Shown: piece after piece, positions 24,498 to 32,047 of the stretch
Layout: the number at the start of each line of letters is the position of its first letter
Position numbering within the stretch: position 1 is the first letter of the stretch
NCBI RefSeq assembly: GCF_041197575.1
Contig: NZ_JBDKXB010000003.1
Coordinates: 220,441-284,440, forward strand
Direction of reading: 5' to 3'
Source of the DNA: Thioalkalicoccus limnaeus
GTDB lineage: Bacteria; Pseudomonadota; Gammaproteobacteria; Chromatiales; Chromatiaceae
Length of the DNA: 64,000 bases
Made by a program: the position numbers and the translations under genes
The notes under the pieces: generated by a model
The model's input: only the letters and a program-made list of their open reading frames with translations
What the model was told of the DNA's origin: nothing
Databases searched by the model: none

Positions 24498-26039
24498 CTA
24501 CGAGCGCGCCGTTGGTTCTTGTACCGAGACCAAGGGTCGTGTGCGATCGGCGCGCGCCGCTGCATAGAGCTCTACATAGCGGCGGGCGCTGTGCTCCCAG
24601 CTTAGATCTTGCCTCATGCCCGCGAGCGCGAGGGCCTGCCATTGCTCCGGTTGGTCGCGATGGATCCGCAGCGCGAAGCGGATCGCGTGCCACAGGCTGT
24701 CGGCGTTCGACTGGTCGAACACGAAACCGGTCGCCAAGCCCTCGGCCAAGCGTTCCGGCGTCGCGTTGACGATGGTGTCGGCCAGCCCCCCGGTGCGGTG
24801 CACGATGGGCACGGTCCCGTAGCGCAGGCTGTACATCTGATTCAAGCCGCACGGCTCGAAACGCGACGGCATCAGGAAGGCGTCGCTGCCGGCCTCGATC
24901 CGGTGGGCGCGGTGTTCGTCATAGCCGATGTAGACGCCGATCTGCCCCGGATAGGCGCGGGCGGCCTCGATGATCGCCTGTTCGAGCTGGGCATCGCCGC
25001 TGCCCTGCATGATCAGTTGGACGTCCGGCTGGGCCATGAGTCGCGGCAGGACCGCCAGGATCAGATCGACGCCCTTCTGCTCGACGAGCCGTCCGATATA
25101 GCCCAGCACGATCGCCTGTTCCTTCGGCGGCAGTCCGAACTCGGCTTGCAGCGCGACCTTGTTCGCGGCCTTGCCGTCGAGGCTGTCCGGGCCAAAGTTG
25201 CGGGCGATGCGCAGATCCGTGACCGGATCCCACACTCGGTAATCGATCCCATTCAGGATCCCCGTGAACCGCGACCCGAGCTGGCGCAGGAGCCCATCGA
25301 ATCCACAGCCGAAACGCGGCGTCTTGACCTCTTCGGCATAGGTCGGGCTCACGGTGTTGACGCGATCGGCGAAGATCAGGCCGCCCTTGATGAAGGACAT
25401 CCGCTGATGGAACTCGAGCCCGGAGAGCGACCAGAGCCGCGTCGGGAGCTTGAGGCGGTCGAACGCGGAGCGGTCGAACAGCCCCTGGTACGCGAGGTTG
25501 TGTATCGTGAAGACCAGTGCCGGCCGATTCGGCTCATCGGCGAGCAGCACCGGCGCGAGGCCCGTCTGCCAGTCGTTGCAGTGGACGACGTCCGGCCGCC
25601 AGTCGAGTTCCGGTACGCCCAGCGCGATGCGCGCGATCGCTCGGCAGAACAGCAGGAAACGCTCCGGGTTGTCGCCCCAGTCACGGCCGCTGACATCGAT
25701 GTAGGGGTTGCCTTCGCGGCTGAAATAATCCGGCGCCTCGACCAGATAGACGGGGATCGGATGATCCGGATGCCGGCCGCCGAGCAGGCGCACCGGCGGA
25801 CGGACACCGGGGATCTCGAGCTCGCACAGGACCCGCGTCTCCAAGAGCCCTTTCACGGCCGCCGGATAGGCTGGGATGATCAGCCGCGCATCCTGACCGA
25901 GTTCGCGCAGCGCAGCCGGCAGGCTCGCCGCGACATCGCCGAGCCCGCCGGTCTTGACCAGCGGGTGGGCCTCGCTGCTGGCCATCAGGATGCGCCCGCC
26001 CGGCAGGTCGGGGATCGGATCTGTGAGAGACTGCTCCAT
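24498..26039 (-). CDS. glgA: Glycogen synthase (ADP-glucose type, GT5)
   Basis: GlgA extends alpha-1,4-glucan from ADP-glucose. The 513-residue protein carries the N-terminal KxGGL substrate loop (SSEAHPLVKTGGLGDVAASL), the central HNLAYQG segment, and the C-terminal GT5 part (GYIGRLVEQKGVDLIL; the catalytic ESRFEPCG-type loop as MPSRFEPCGLNQMYSLRYG; RTGGLADTI). The start at 26039 gives the normal N-terminus, and the upstream in-frame extension is low quality. No other glycogen gene is nearby. It borders the accessory region on its upstream side. Confidence 0.96.
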   Translation of the reverse strand: MEQSLTDPIPDLPGGRILMASSEAHPLVKTGGLGDVAASLPAALRELGQDARLIIPAYPAAVKGLLETRVLCELEIPGVRPPVRLLGGRHPDHPIPVYLVEAPDYFSREGNPYIDVSGRDWGDNPERFLLFCRAIARIALGVPELDWRPDVVHCNDWQTGLAPVLLADEPNRPALVFTIHNLAYQGLFDRSAFDRLKLPTRLWSLSGLEFHQRMSFIKGGLIFADRVNTVSPTYAEEVKTPRFGCGFDGLLRQLGSRFTGILNGIDYRVWDPVTDLRIARNFGPDSLDGKAANKVALQAEFGLPPKEQAIVLGYIGRLVEQKGVDLILAVLPRLMAQPDVQLIMQGSGDAQLEQAIIEAARAYPGQIGVYIGYDEHRAHRIEAGSDAFLMPSRFEPCGLNQMYSLRYGTVPIVHRTGGLADTIVNATPERLAEGLATGFVFDQSNADSLWHAIRFALRIHRDQPEQWQALALAGMRQDLSWEHSARRYVELYAAARADRTRPLVSVQEPTARS

Positions 26040-26186
26040 GACGAGCCGCGGATGTCCGAAGATGGAAGGCCCGGTCGATGACGGCGCGCAACGCTCGCGG
26101 GCGGAGAAGCGCGACAGGTTAACATAATTGGTGTGGAAATAGGCCGTCCATGAACAACACCTGAGCCTTATCAATCGTCCCGAAAG

Positions 26187-26429
26187 TCAATCGACCGCCG
26201 CGGTGCGACGAGCCACTTCGCCGACCCGGACTTCGACGGCGAGCCGGTGCAGATCTGCGCGCCGCAGGAGGGTCAGCCCATCGACCCGCCCGACGTCCCG
26301 CCGACCGACGAAGACGGCCTGCCGCTGCCCGAGGCGCCCAGTGACGACGAGACCATCGTCGGCCGACCGGGCGTCGACTAGGCGGACCTGCCGCCGCCGA
26401 CCGGCGGGCCGCGCAGGAAGGTCTACGTC
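26187..26429 (+). pseudogene. hsdR: hsdR remnant (type I restriction subunit, internal fragment)
   Basis: Frame 3 reads a short piece resembling the region of EcoEI-type HsdR just before its C-terminal domain: ATSHFADPDFDGEPVQICAP, an acidic Pro/Asp-rich linker, then an in-frame TAG at 26379, then DLPPPTGGPRRKVYV. Neither the helicase motors nor the nuclease are present. After KVYV the frame passes without interruption into hsdM, so the two genes were joined by a deletion. Assignment rests on my recollection of the family's linker and is moderate. Confidence 0.6.
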
Positions 26430-27368
26430 ATGGTCCAGATGATCGACCCGCAACCGGGCGAGATCCTGTTCGACCCCGCCTGCGGCACCGGCGGCTTCCT
26501 GACCTGCGCCGTCTGCCACATGCGCGAGCACGCCGTGAAACGCCCCGAGGACGAGGCCAGTATGCAGTCGAGCCTTCGCGCGGTGGAGAAGAAACAGCTC
26601 CCGCACATGCTCGCCGTCACCAACATGCTGCTGCACGGGATCGAGGATCCCTCGTTCCTGCGCCACGACGACACGCTTGCGCGCCCCTGCATCTCCTGGG
26701 GCAAGGACGAGCGGGTGGGCATGGTGCTGACCAACCCGCCCTTCGGCGGGCGCGAGGAGGACGGCATCGAGTCGAACTTCCCCCAGCATTTTCGCACCCG
26801 GGAGACCGCCGACCTCTTCCTCGCGCTGATCGTCCGCCTGCTGAAACCCGGCGGCCGGGCGGCGGTGGTCCTGCCTGACGGCTCGCTGTTCGGCGAGGGC
26901 GTCAAGACGCGCCTCAAGGAGCACCTGATGGCAGAGTGCAACCTGCACACCATCGTGCGCCTGCCGAACTCCGTCTTCCGGCCCTATGCCTCGATCGGCA
27001 CGAACCTGCTCTTCTTCGAGAAGGGCGCGCCGACGCAGGACATCTGGTTCTGGGAACACCGGGTGCCCGAGGGACAGAAGGCCTATTCGATGACCCGGCC
27101 GATCCGGCTCGCGCATCTCGCCGACTGCGCCGCCTGGTGGGGCGGGCCACGGCGCGAGGGGCGGGAGGAGGGCGAGCGCGCCTGGAAAGTGACGGCCTCC
27201 GAGGTCAAGGCCCGCGGCTACAACCTCGACATCAAGAACCCCCACACGGTGGCCGAGGACCACGGCGACCCCGAGACGCTTTTGACGGAGTTGAACAGCG
27301 CCGAGGCGGAGGTGGTAGCCATTCGCGACGAGCTGAAGGCGATCCTGTCCGAGGCCCTGCTGCGATAA
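26430..27368 (+). pseudogene. hsdM: hsdM, N-terminally truncated type I DNA methyltransferase
   Basis: The frame encodes the catalytic and C-terminal part of HsdM, an N6-adenine methyltransferase. The SAM motif is DPACGTGGFLTCAV at about residues 15-28 and the catalytic NPPFGG lies at about 106-111. The natural C-terminus is present (NLDIKNPHTVAEDHGDPETL, then a coiled-coil tail). About 150-170 N-terminal residues needed for HsdS contact are missing, replaced by the hsdR fragment in the same frame. A 312-residue product could still be made from the ATG at 26430, but without intact HsdR and HsdS it is probably inactive. Codon use is like its neighbours. Confidence 0.85.
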
Positions 27369-27417
27369 CCCCACCCACGACTGGACCCGGCCCCACCCGA
27401 TCCGTTCGAAACGAACC

Positions 27418-27738
27418 ATGCACCCGAGCATTGCGCAAAAGGCACCCGAGATCGCGGCCCTCTGCCGCCGTTACCGCGTGCGGCGTCTGGACCTCTTCGG
27501 CTCGGCCGCGCGTGGGAGTGACTTCGACCCCGACAGCAGCGATGCAGACTTCCTGGTCGAGTTCGAGGATGACGGGGGCGCGTCGTCGCCACTGCGACGC
27601 ATCCTCGGCCTCGAGCAGGATCTGGAGCAGTTGTTGCCGCGGCCGGTGGGTCTGATCGAGCGCCGCGCGCTCGAAAACAGCCGCAACGACATCCGCCGGC
27701 GCTCGATCCTGCGAGGAGCAGAGTCGATCTATGGCTGA
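27418..27738 (+). CDS. mntA: MntA-type nucleotidyltransferase antitoxin (partner lost)
   Basis: The 106-residue protein is a minimal nucleotidyltransferase with the motif LFGSAARGSDFDPDSSDADF (GS...RG, then the catalytic D-x-D pattern, residues 28-45) and a third acidic strand. Proteins of this type AMPylate and neutralise HepT (HEPN) RNases. The operon usually runs mntA-hepT with the two genes overlapping. Here an ATG (27731) overlaps the stop in exactly that way and begins MAER, but after four codons the sequence turns into a REP-like palindrome, so the toxin gene is gone. It may be part of the restriction locus cargo. Confidence 0.85.
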   Translation: MHPSIAQKAPEIAALCRRYRVRRLDLFGSAARGSDFDPDSSDADFLVEFEDDGGASSPLRRILGLEQDLEQLLPRPVGLIERRALENSRNDIRRRSILRGAESIYG

Positions 27739-27742
27739 GCGC

Positions 27743-27878
27743 GTAGGTCGGGTTAGGCGCGCCGGTACGGCGGTCGCTTCGAAGATGAGCTTTACACGCG
27801 CCGTAACCCGACAGCGGCCTTGGCGGGCGCCGCGTCGCCGGCCGTCGGGTTCCGCCCCGAGGGGCTAACCCGACCTAC
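27743..27878. repeat. REP/BIME-like palindromic cluster
   Basis: Inverted words recur here: GTAGGTCGGGTTA at 27743, GTAACCCGAC at 27803-27812, and CTAACCCGACCTAC at 27865-27878. The first and last are near-perfect inverted copies of one another. The cluster begins within a few codons of where the lost hepT gene should start and ends where the hsdS remnant begins. Confidence 0.6.
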
Positions 27879-28177
27879 GGCTCGGCCGCCCCGTCGACCT
27901 CGTCGCGCCCACGGCCCTGCGCAACCCCTGGATGACCGGCACGGCAGGCCAGAAGCGCGTGCCGACCGACTATTTCACAAGCTCCCCCTTCCCCCTCGCG
28001 CCCCTCGCCGAACAGCAGCGGATCGTGGCGAAGGTGGGGGAACTGATGGCACTGCTGGACCGGCTGGAGGCCGCCCTCGCGCGGGCCGACGCCACCCGCG
28101 CCCGCCTCCTCGAAGCCCTGCTCCACGAGGCCCTCGCCCCCGCCGCCGAGCCCGTCGCAGACGCGGCGGCCTGCTGA
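27875..28177 (+). pseudogene. hsdS: hsdS 3' fragment (type I specificity subunit), copy 1
   Basis: The frame reads MTGTAGQKRVPTDYFTSSPF, then PLAPLAEQQRIVAKVGELMA and DRLEAALARADATRARLLEA, ending at 28177. This is the end of the second target-recognition domain and the C-terminal conserved coiled coil of HsdS. Everything before about residue 300 of a normal HsdS is absent. The last 90 bp recur as a second copy at 29063-29152 (about 93% identical by eye). An ATG at 27932 could start an 81-residue peptide, but I regard it as a relic. Confidence 0.8.
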
Positions 28178-28239
28178 GCGACGAGGCCCGCCTCGCATGT
28201 CTGGTGAGGGCACCGGGCCGTCCACGCGAAAACACCTTC

Positions 28240-28500
28240 TTACGCGGCCGACTCCTGCTCGAGATCCCAACCAGGGAAGACCAACACGGCAGGATGACAC
28301 TTCAGCGCTCGGGCAAGTTGCTTGGCACGCTCGACACCCAATCGGACGCGGTCATGCTCGATTGCGGAGATCGTCGACTGCGGGATTCCCGATAGGGCCG
28401 CCAGTTGGTTCTGACTCAGCCCTTGAAGCTCACGAAGGACCCGCACAGATTCTCCAGGAGACACCTCGACCAGGCGTTCGGCTCGACGATAGTCGCTCAT
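28240..28500 (-). CDS. HigA-like HTH antitoxin
   Basis: The 86-residue protein has an XRE-type helix-turn-helix (LRELQGLSQNQLAALSGIPQ, then STISAIEHDRVRLG) and a short C-terminal tail. It is the second gene of a toxin-first pair, starting 1 bp after the toxin stop, with GGAGG inside the end of the toxin gene 7 bp before the ATG. A longer start six codons upstream is possible. HigA-type proteins bind their own promoter and neutralise the HigB/RelE RNase; autorepression is inferred. Confidence 0.88.
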   Translation of the reverse strand: MSDYRRAERLVEVSPGESVRVLRELQGLSQNQLAALSGIPQSTISAIEHDRVRLGVERAKQLARALKCHPAVLVFPGWDLEQESAA

Positions 28501-28501
28501 C

Positions 28502-28783
28502 TCACTTCCTCCGGTCATCGTGAGCGGTCACGCTCACAACCTCGATATACACCTGGTCGCGCTCGATCCGGTAGATGACCCGATATTGCTCGTTCAACCG
28601 GGACGATCGATGCCCCTGCCAATCCCCGCTCAGGGCCTCGTCGTTGAAGCCGCGGATCATTCGCAGCCCCGCCGGCCCCGAGATCGACACGATGTCTTTC
28701 CATTTCTCGTAGCGCTTGAGGATCTCGACCGGCAGCTTCTTCAACTGCCGCACCGTGCGCTTGTGCTCGAAAATCGCCCACAT
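28502..28783 (-). CDS. RelE/HigB-family mRNA interferase toxin
   Basis: The 93-residue basic protein shows the RelE-fold signature: KRTVRQLKKLPVEILKRYEK, GLRMIRGFNDEALSG, and the C-terminal strands SSRLNEQYRVIYRIERDQVY and VVSVTAHD. These toxins cleave mRNA on the ribosome. It lies upstream of its HTH antitoxin, the HigBA order. The pair is transcribed opposite to the surrounding hsd fragments and lies between two copies of the hsdS 3' end, so it looks like an insertion into, or a replacement within, the restriction locus. Confidence 0.88.
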   Translation of the reverse strand: MWAIFEHKRTVRQLKKLPVEILKRYEKWKDIVSISGPAGLRMIRGFNDEALSGDWQGHRSSRLNEQYRVIYRIERDQVYIEVVSVTAHDDRRK

Positions 28784-29026
28784 CAGGCGATTATCTATAC
28801 CATATTTATCATGTCAACGAAGCGACGTCCCGCCTTCGACGGGTCGCCAACCTCTGATGGCGACGCTCGCGCAGCCAGGCGCCGCATGGGGAACCGGCCG
28901 GGATCGTAACGCGACGAGCTCTCTTCATCGGCCGTGAGGGCGCCGCAGAGGATGTCGGGATGCGCGACCGTGACATCGTGGCATCGCGAGCGGCAGGATG
29001 CGCTGCGCTTCGTGGCATCGTGCGCG

Positions 29027-29056
29027 GCGGGATGCGCTTCGCTTTCCCGCCCTACG
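29027..29056. repeat. REP-like palindrome (copy of the element beside glgA)
   Basis: GCGGGATGCGCTTCGCTTTC and the following CCGCCCTACG give a GCGGGA/TCCCGC stem with nearly the same loop as the element at 24472-24497. Partial copies (GTCGGGATGCGCGACC and CAGGATGCGCTGCGCTTCG) lie just upstream between 28952 and 29015. The hsdS copy 2 begins immediately after it. Confidence 0.5.
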
Positions 29057-29179
29057 GCCTGCGACCGGCTGGAGGCCGCGCTCGCGCAGGCCGACGCCAC
29101 CCGCGCCCGACTCCTCGAAGCCGTCCTCCACGAGGCCCTCGCCCCCGCCGCTGGCCCCGCCGAGGAGGTGGTGGCCTAA
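29057..29179 (+). pseudogene. hsdS: hsdS 3' fragment, copy 2
   Basis: Only about 39 codons remain: DRLEAALAQADATRARLLEA, then VLHEALAPAAGPAEEVVA and a stop. It repeats the end of copy 1 with six differences over 90 bp. It has no start codon or ribosome-binding site of its own and directly follows a REP-like palindrome. It marks the right end of the hsd remnant block. Confidence 0.8.
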
Positions 29180-29366
29180 GCGGGGCAGCGCGGTCGACCG
29201 CGGGCCGCCCACCGCCGTTCGCTCGCCCAATCGCCCGCAAGCGGGCTCCTACCCCGCGGCCGAGTCTCGCTGCTACACAGAGTGTGGGAACGAGTCGGCG
29301 ATCCCTCGTTGCCTGGCCGGTACCCCTGTATTACTTTACGTATTCACCTGCGACCGGAGTGCCGTC

Positions 29367-29627
29367 ATGGGAACGAGAACAGTCCGTCTCGACGAGGAAG
29401 CCGAGAAGACATTGGAACGCCTGCGCAATCTGACCGGACTCTCGATCTCCGAGGTCCTGAAGCGGGGTTTGAGCGCCTACGAGAGCGAGGCCATGAAGCA
29501 GACCAGGCGCACCCCCTACGACATTTACTCCGAGCTCGATCTCGGTGAGGGCGGTTACGCGATCGCTCCGGCGAGCGAGGCCAAACACGCCGTCCGGGAG
29601 GCGATCCGCCGGAAGCACCAGCGGTGA
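29367..29627 (+). CDS. Ribbon-helix-helix antitoxin (VapB/CopG-like)
   Basis: The 86-residue protein opens with an RHH DNA-binding fold (TRTVRLDEEAEKTLERLRNL, then GLSISEVLKRGLSAYE) and ends with a toxin-binding tail (TPYDIYSELDLGEGGYAIAP). A long upstream in-frame extension is not plausible, and the ATG at 29367 begins the RHH strand. Its stop overlaps the PIN toxin start by 4 bp, so it is the antitoxin of the next gene. Confidence 0.88.
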   Translation: MGTRTVRLDEEAEKTLERLRNLTGLSISEVLKRGLSAYESEAMKQTRRTPYDIYSELDLGEGGYAIAPASEAKHAVREAIRRKHQR

Positions 29628-30037
29628 TCCTGACCGACACGGGTCCCCTGGTGGCCTTGTTCGATCCCGCCGACGGCAGTCACACCCACTGCAAGGAGAT
29701 ATTGGCCAAAGTCACCGAGCCGCTGTGCACCACGGTTCCGGTACTGACCGAGGCCTTTCATCTACTGAGCCCAGCCAGCATCGGCGCGCGGCGCCTGATG
29801 GACTTCGTCGCGGCGCGCGGACTCGAGGTCCGCTACCTGGACGATCGCACGCTGACCCGCGCCTTTGCCTTGATGGGGCGCTATGCGGATCACCCGATGG
29901 ACTTGGCGGACGCCTCCCTGGTCGTGCTGGCCGAAACGCTCCGTTTCCGCAAGGTCTTCACGATCGACCGCAGCGACTTCGCCACCTATCGGATCCAGCA
30001 GGGACACCGCCAGCTCGCCTTCGAGATCCTGTCCTGA
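29624..30037 (+). CDS. PIN-domain RNase toxin (VapC-like)
   Basis: The 137-residue protein has the PIN acidic residues: Asp5 (LTDTGPLVALFD), Glu46 or so (VLTEAFHLL), Asp near 91 and 95 (HPMDLADASLVVLAE), and Asp near 113 (FTIDRSDFATYRI). Such toxins cut tRNA or rRNA. The GTG start overlaps the antitoxin stop (GTGA). The pair appears intact and faces the same way as the hsd fragments. Confidence 0.88.
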   Translation: MILTDTGPLVALFDPADGSHTHCKEILAKVTEPLCTTVPVLTEAFHLLSPASIGARRLMDFVAARGLEVRYLDDRTLTRAFALMGRYADHPMDLADASLVVLAETLRFRKVFTIDRSDFATYRIQQGHRQLAFEILS

Positions 30038-30275
30038 TCATCCCTGCCGCGTCGGAACGGCAAGCCCGAGAACGATCGGGCTCAACACCTCGATAGACAC
30101 CGGGAGTGCGTGCCGGGGAATGGGCGGACCGCTGGCGGGATTCCCGGCGCCCTCGCAGGCACGCGACCCAGGTGGGTTTTGCGGCCTGGACCTGGCGATC
30201 CTCCGGCCGCTGCCGCGCGGGTGCCGGCCGGCCGTGCTAGGCTGATGTCGTGCTGACTCCGTGCCAGGAGAACCC

Positions 30276-31850
30276 ATGCGTTTCTTCAACACCGAAGGCC
30301 CGGTGCGACCGGACGACCACTACAACCTGCCGCCGCTGTCGCGCTGGGATCTGGAGGAAGTGCTTCGCCTGATCGACCAGAAGAAGTACTTCCTGCTCCA
30401 TGCCCCGCGCCAGACCGGCAAGACCACCTGCCTGCTGGCGCTGATGGGGCATCTGAATCGGGACGGACGCTATCGCGCCGTCTATGCCAACATCGAGGCC
30501 GCGCAGACCGCGCGCGAGGATGTCGCCCGCGGCATGGCGGCGATCTGTAGCGTCCTGGGGCGTTCGATCCGGCTCTATCTGAACGACGCGCGTCCCGATG
30601 ACTGGCAGCACCGAGAGGGAGCGATCTTTGCGCCCGAGGACCGCCTCGCGCGCCTGTTGGAGTTCTGGTCCGGCGCCGATCCGCGCCCGGCCGTGCTGCT
30701 CCTCGACGAGGTCGATGCCCTGATCGGCGACACCCTGATTTCGCTGCTGCGCCAATTGCGCGCCGGCTATCCGCAGCGCCCCCAGGCCTTTCCGCAGACC
30801 GTCGTGCTGTGCGGGGTGCGCGACCTGCGCGACTACCGGATTCACGCCAGCTCCGAACGCGCGGTCATCACCGGTGGCAGCGCTTTCAACATCAAGGCCA
30901 AGTCGCTGCGCCTCGGCGACTTCACGGCCGAGGAGACTCGCACCCTGTTGCTGGAGCATACCGAAGAGACCGGACAGCGCTTCACGGCGGAAGCGCTCGA
31001 GCGCGTCTGGGCACTGACGCAGGGCCAACCCTGGCTCGTCAATGCGCTGGCCTACCGCGCCTGTTTCGAGCTGCCCGCCGGCCGCGACCGCACCCAGCCG
31101 ATCACCGTGGAGCTGATCGACCAGGCCCAGGAGGCGATGATCCTCGAGCGCGTGACCCATCTCGATCAGCTTGCCCACAAATTGCAGGAGCCGCGGGTGC
31201 GGCGGGTCATCGAACCCATGCTGGCCGGTACCGTGCCGGGCGAGGCCAGCGAGGATGACCGTCAGTATCTGGTCGACCTGGGGCTGCTGCGCCGCGACGG
31301 CGCGGGCGGACTCGTGGTGGCCAACCCGATCTATCGCGAGGTGCTGCCGCGTGCCCTCGCCGGTGGGCCGCAGGACTCGCTGCCCCAGATCGCCCCGACC
31401 TGGCTGGATCCGGATGGCACGCTGAACCCCGACGCCTTGCTCGACGCCTTCCTCGCCTTCTGGCGCCAGCACGGCGAACCCTTGCTCTGTAGCGCCCCCT
31501 ATCATGAGATCGCCCCCCATCTGGTGCTCATGGCCTTCCTGCACCGAGTGGTCGACGGCGGTGGCACCCTGGAGCGCGAATACGCGATCGGGAGGGGCCG
31601 CATGGATCTGTGTCTGCGCTACGGCCGGGTCACCTTGGGCATGGAACTCAAGGTCTGGCGCGACGGCGCCACGGACCCGCTCGCCGAGGGGCTGGGGCAA
31701 CTGGACGGCTACCTCGCTGGGCTGGGTTTGAACAGCGGTTGGCTGGTGCTCTTCGACCGGCGTTCGGGACAGCCACCGCTCGCCGAACGCACCGCGAGCA
31801 CGACCCAGATCAGCCCGCAGGGGCGCGCGATTCGGGTCATTCGCGCCTGA
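30276..31850 (+). CDS. AAA-like ATPase fused to a PD-(D/E)xK nuclease fold
   Basis: The 524-residue protein has an AAA-like P-loop module: Walker A APRQTGKTT at 43-51 and Walker B AVLLLDEVDAL at 139-149, with a winged-helix part around 300-370. The C-terminal domain carries a nuclease signature: Asp444 (GRMDLCLRY), Glu457 and Lys459 (GMELKVWRDG). Members of this family are widespread, often multicopy, and of unknown role; defence or mobile-element links are suspected. AGGAG lies 5 bp before the ATG. It stands alone between the PIN toxin and zwf, on the right edge of the accessory block. Confidence 0.85.
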   Translation: MRFFNTEGPVRPDDHYNLPPLSRWDLEEVLRLIDQKKYFLLHAPRQTGKTTCLLALMGHLNRDGRYRAVYANIEAAQTAREDVARGMAAICSVLGRSIRLYLNDARPDDWQHREGAIFAPEDRLARLLEFWSGADPRPAVLLLDEVDALIGDTLISLLRQLRAGYPQRPQAFPQTVVLCGVRDLRDYRIHASSERAVITGGSAFNIKAKSLRLGDFTAEETRTLLLEHTEETGQRFTAEALERVWALTQGQPWLVNALAYRACFELPAGRDRTQPITVELIDQAQEAMILERVTHLDQLAHKLQEPRVRRVIEPMLAGTVPGEASEDDRQYLVDLGLLRRDGAGGLVVANPIYREVLPRALAGGPQDSLPQIAPTWLDPDGTLNPDALLDAFLAFWRQHGEPLLCSAPYHEIAPHLVLMAFLHRVVDGGGTLEREYAIGRGRMDLCLRYGRVTLGMELKVWRDGATDPLAEGLGQLDGYLAGLGLNSGWLVLFDRRSGQPPLAERTASTTQISPQGRAIRVIRA

Positions 31851-32047
31851 AGCCGCAGCTTATTCATGAGGATGCCGTCCCTGCCGACCGCGATGGCTGG
31901 AGCGGCCGCACCGCCGCGGCCTGGTGGCATTGTCACCGTCGTGCCGTGGCGCGATGATGCCAAGCTCCAACTTCGCGATTCTTCGATCGTCGAACGGCCG
32001 GCTTGCCTAGTGTCCATCTGCGAAAAACGAGATTCGGGGGGCTTGTG

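Noticed and set aside
28998..29366. Long upstream extension of the RHH antitoxin frame
   Set aside because: It reads through a REP-like palindrome and the hsdS fragment in a different frame. The RHH fold begins at the ATG at 29367.
32003..32047. Upstream in-frame start for zwf
   Set aside because: The extra 15 residues are not part of the family. The ATG at 32048 gives the conserved N-terminus and has a purine-rich stretch in front.
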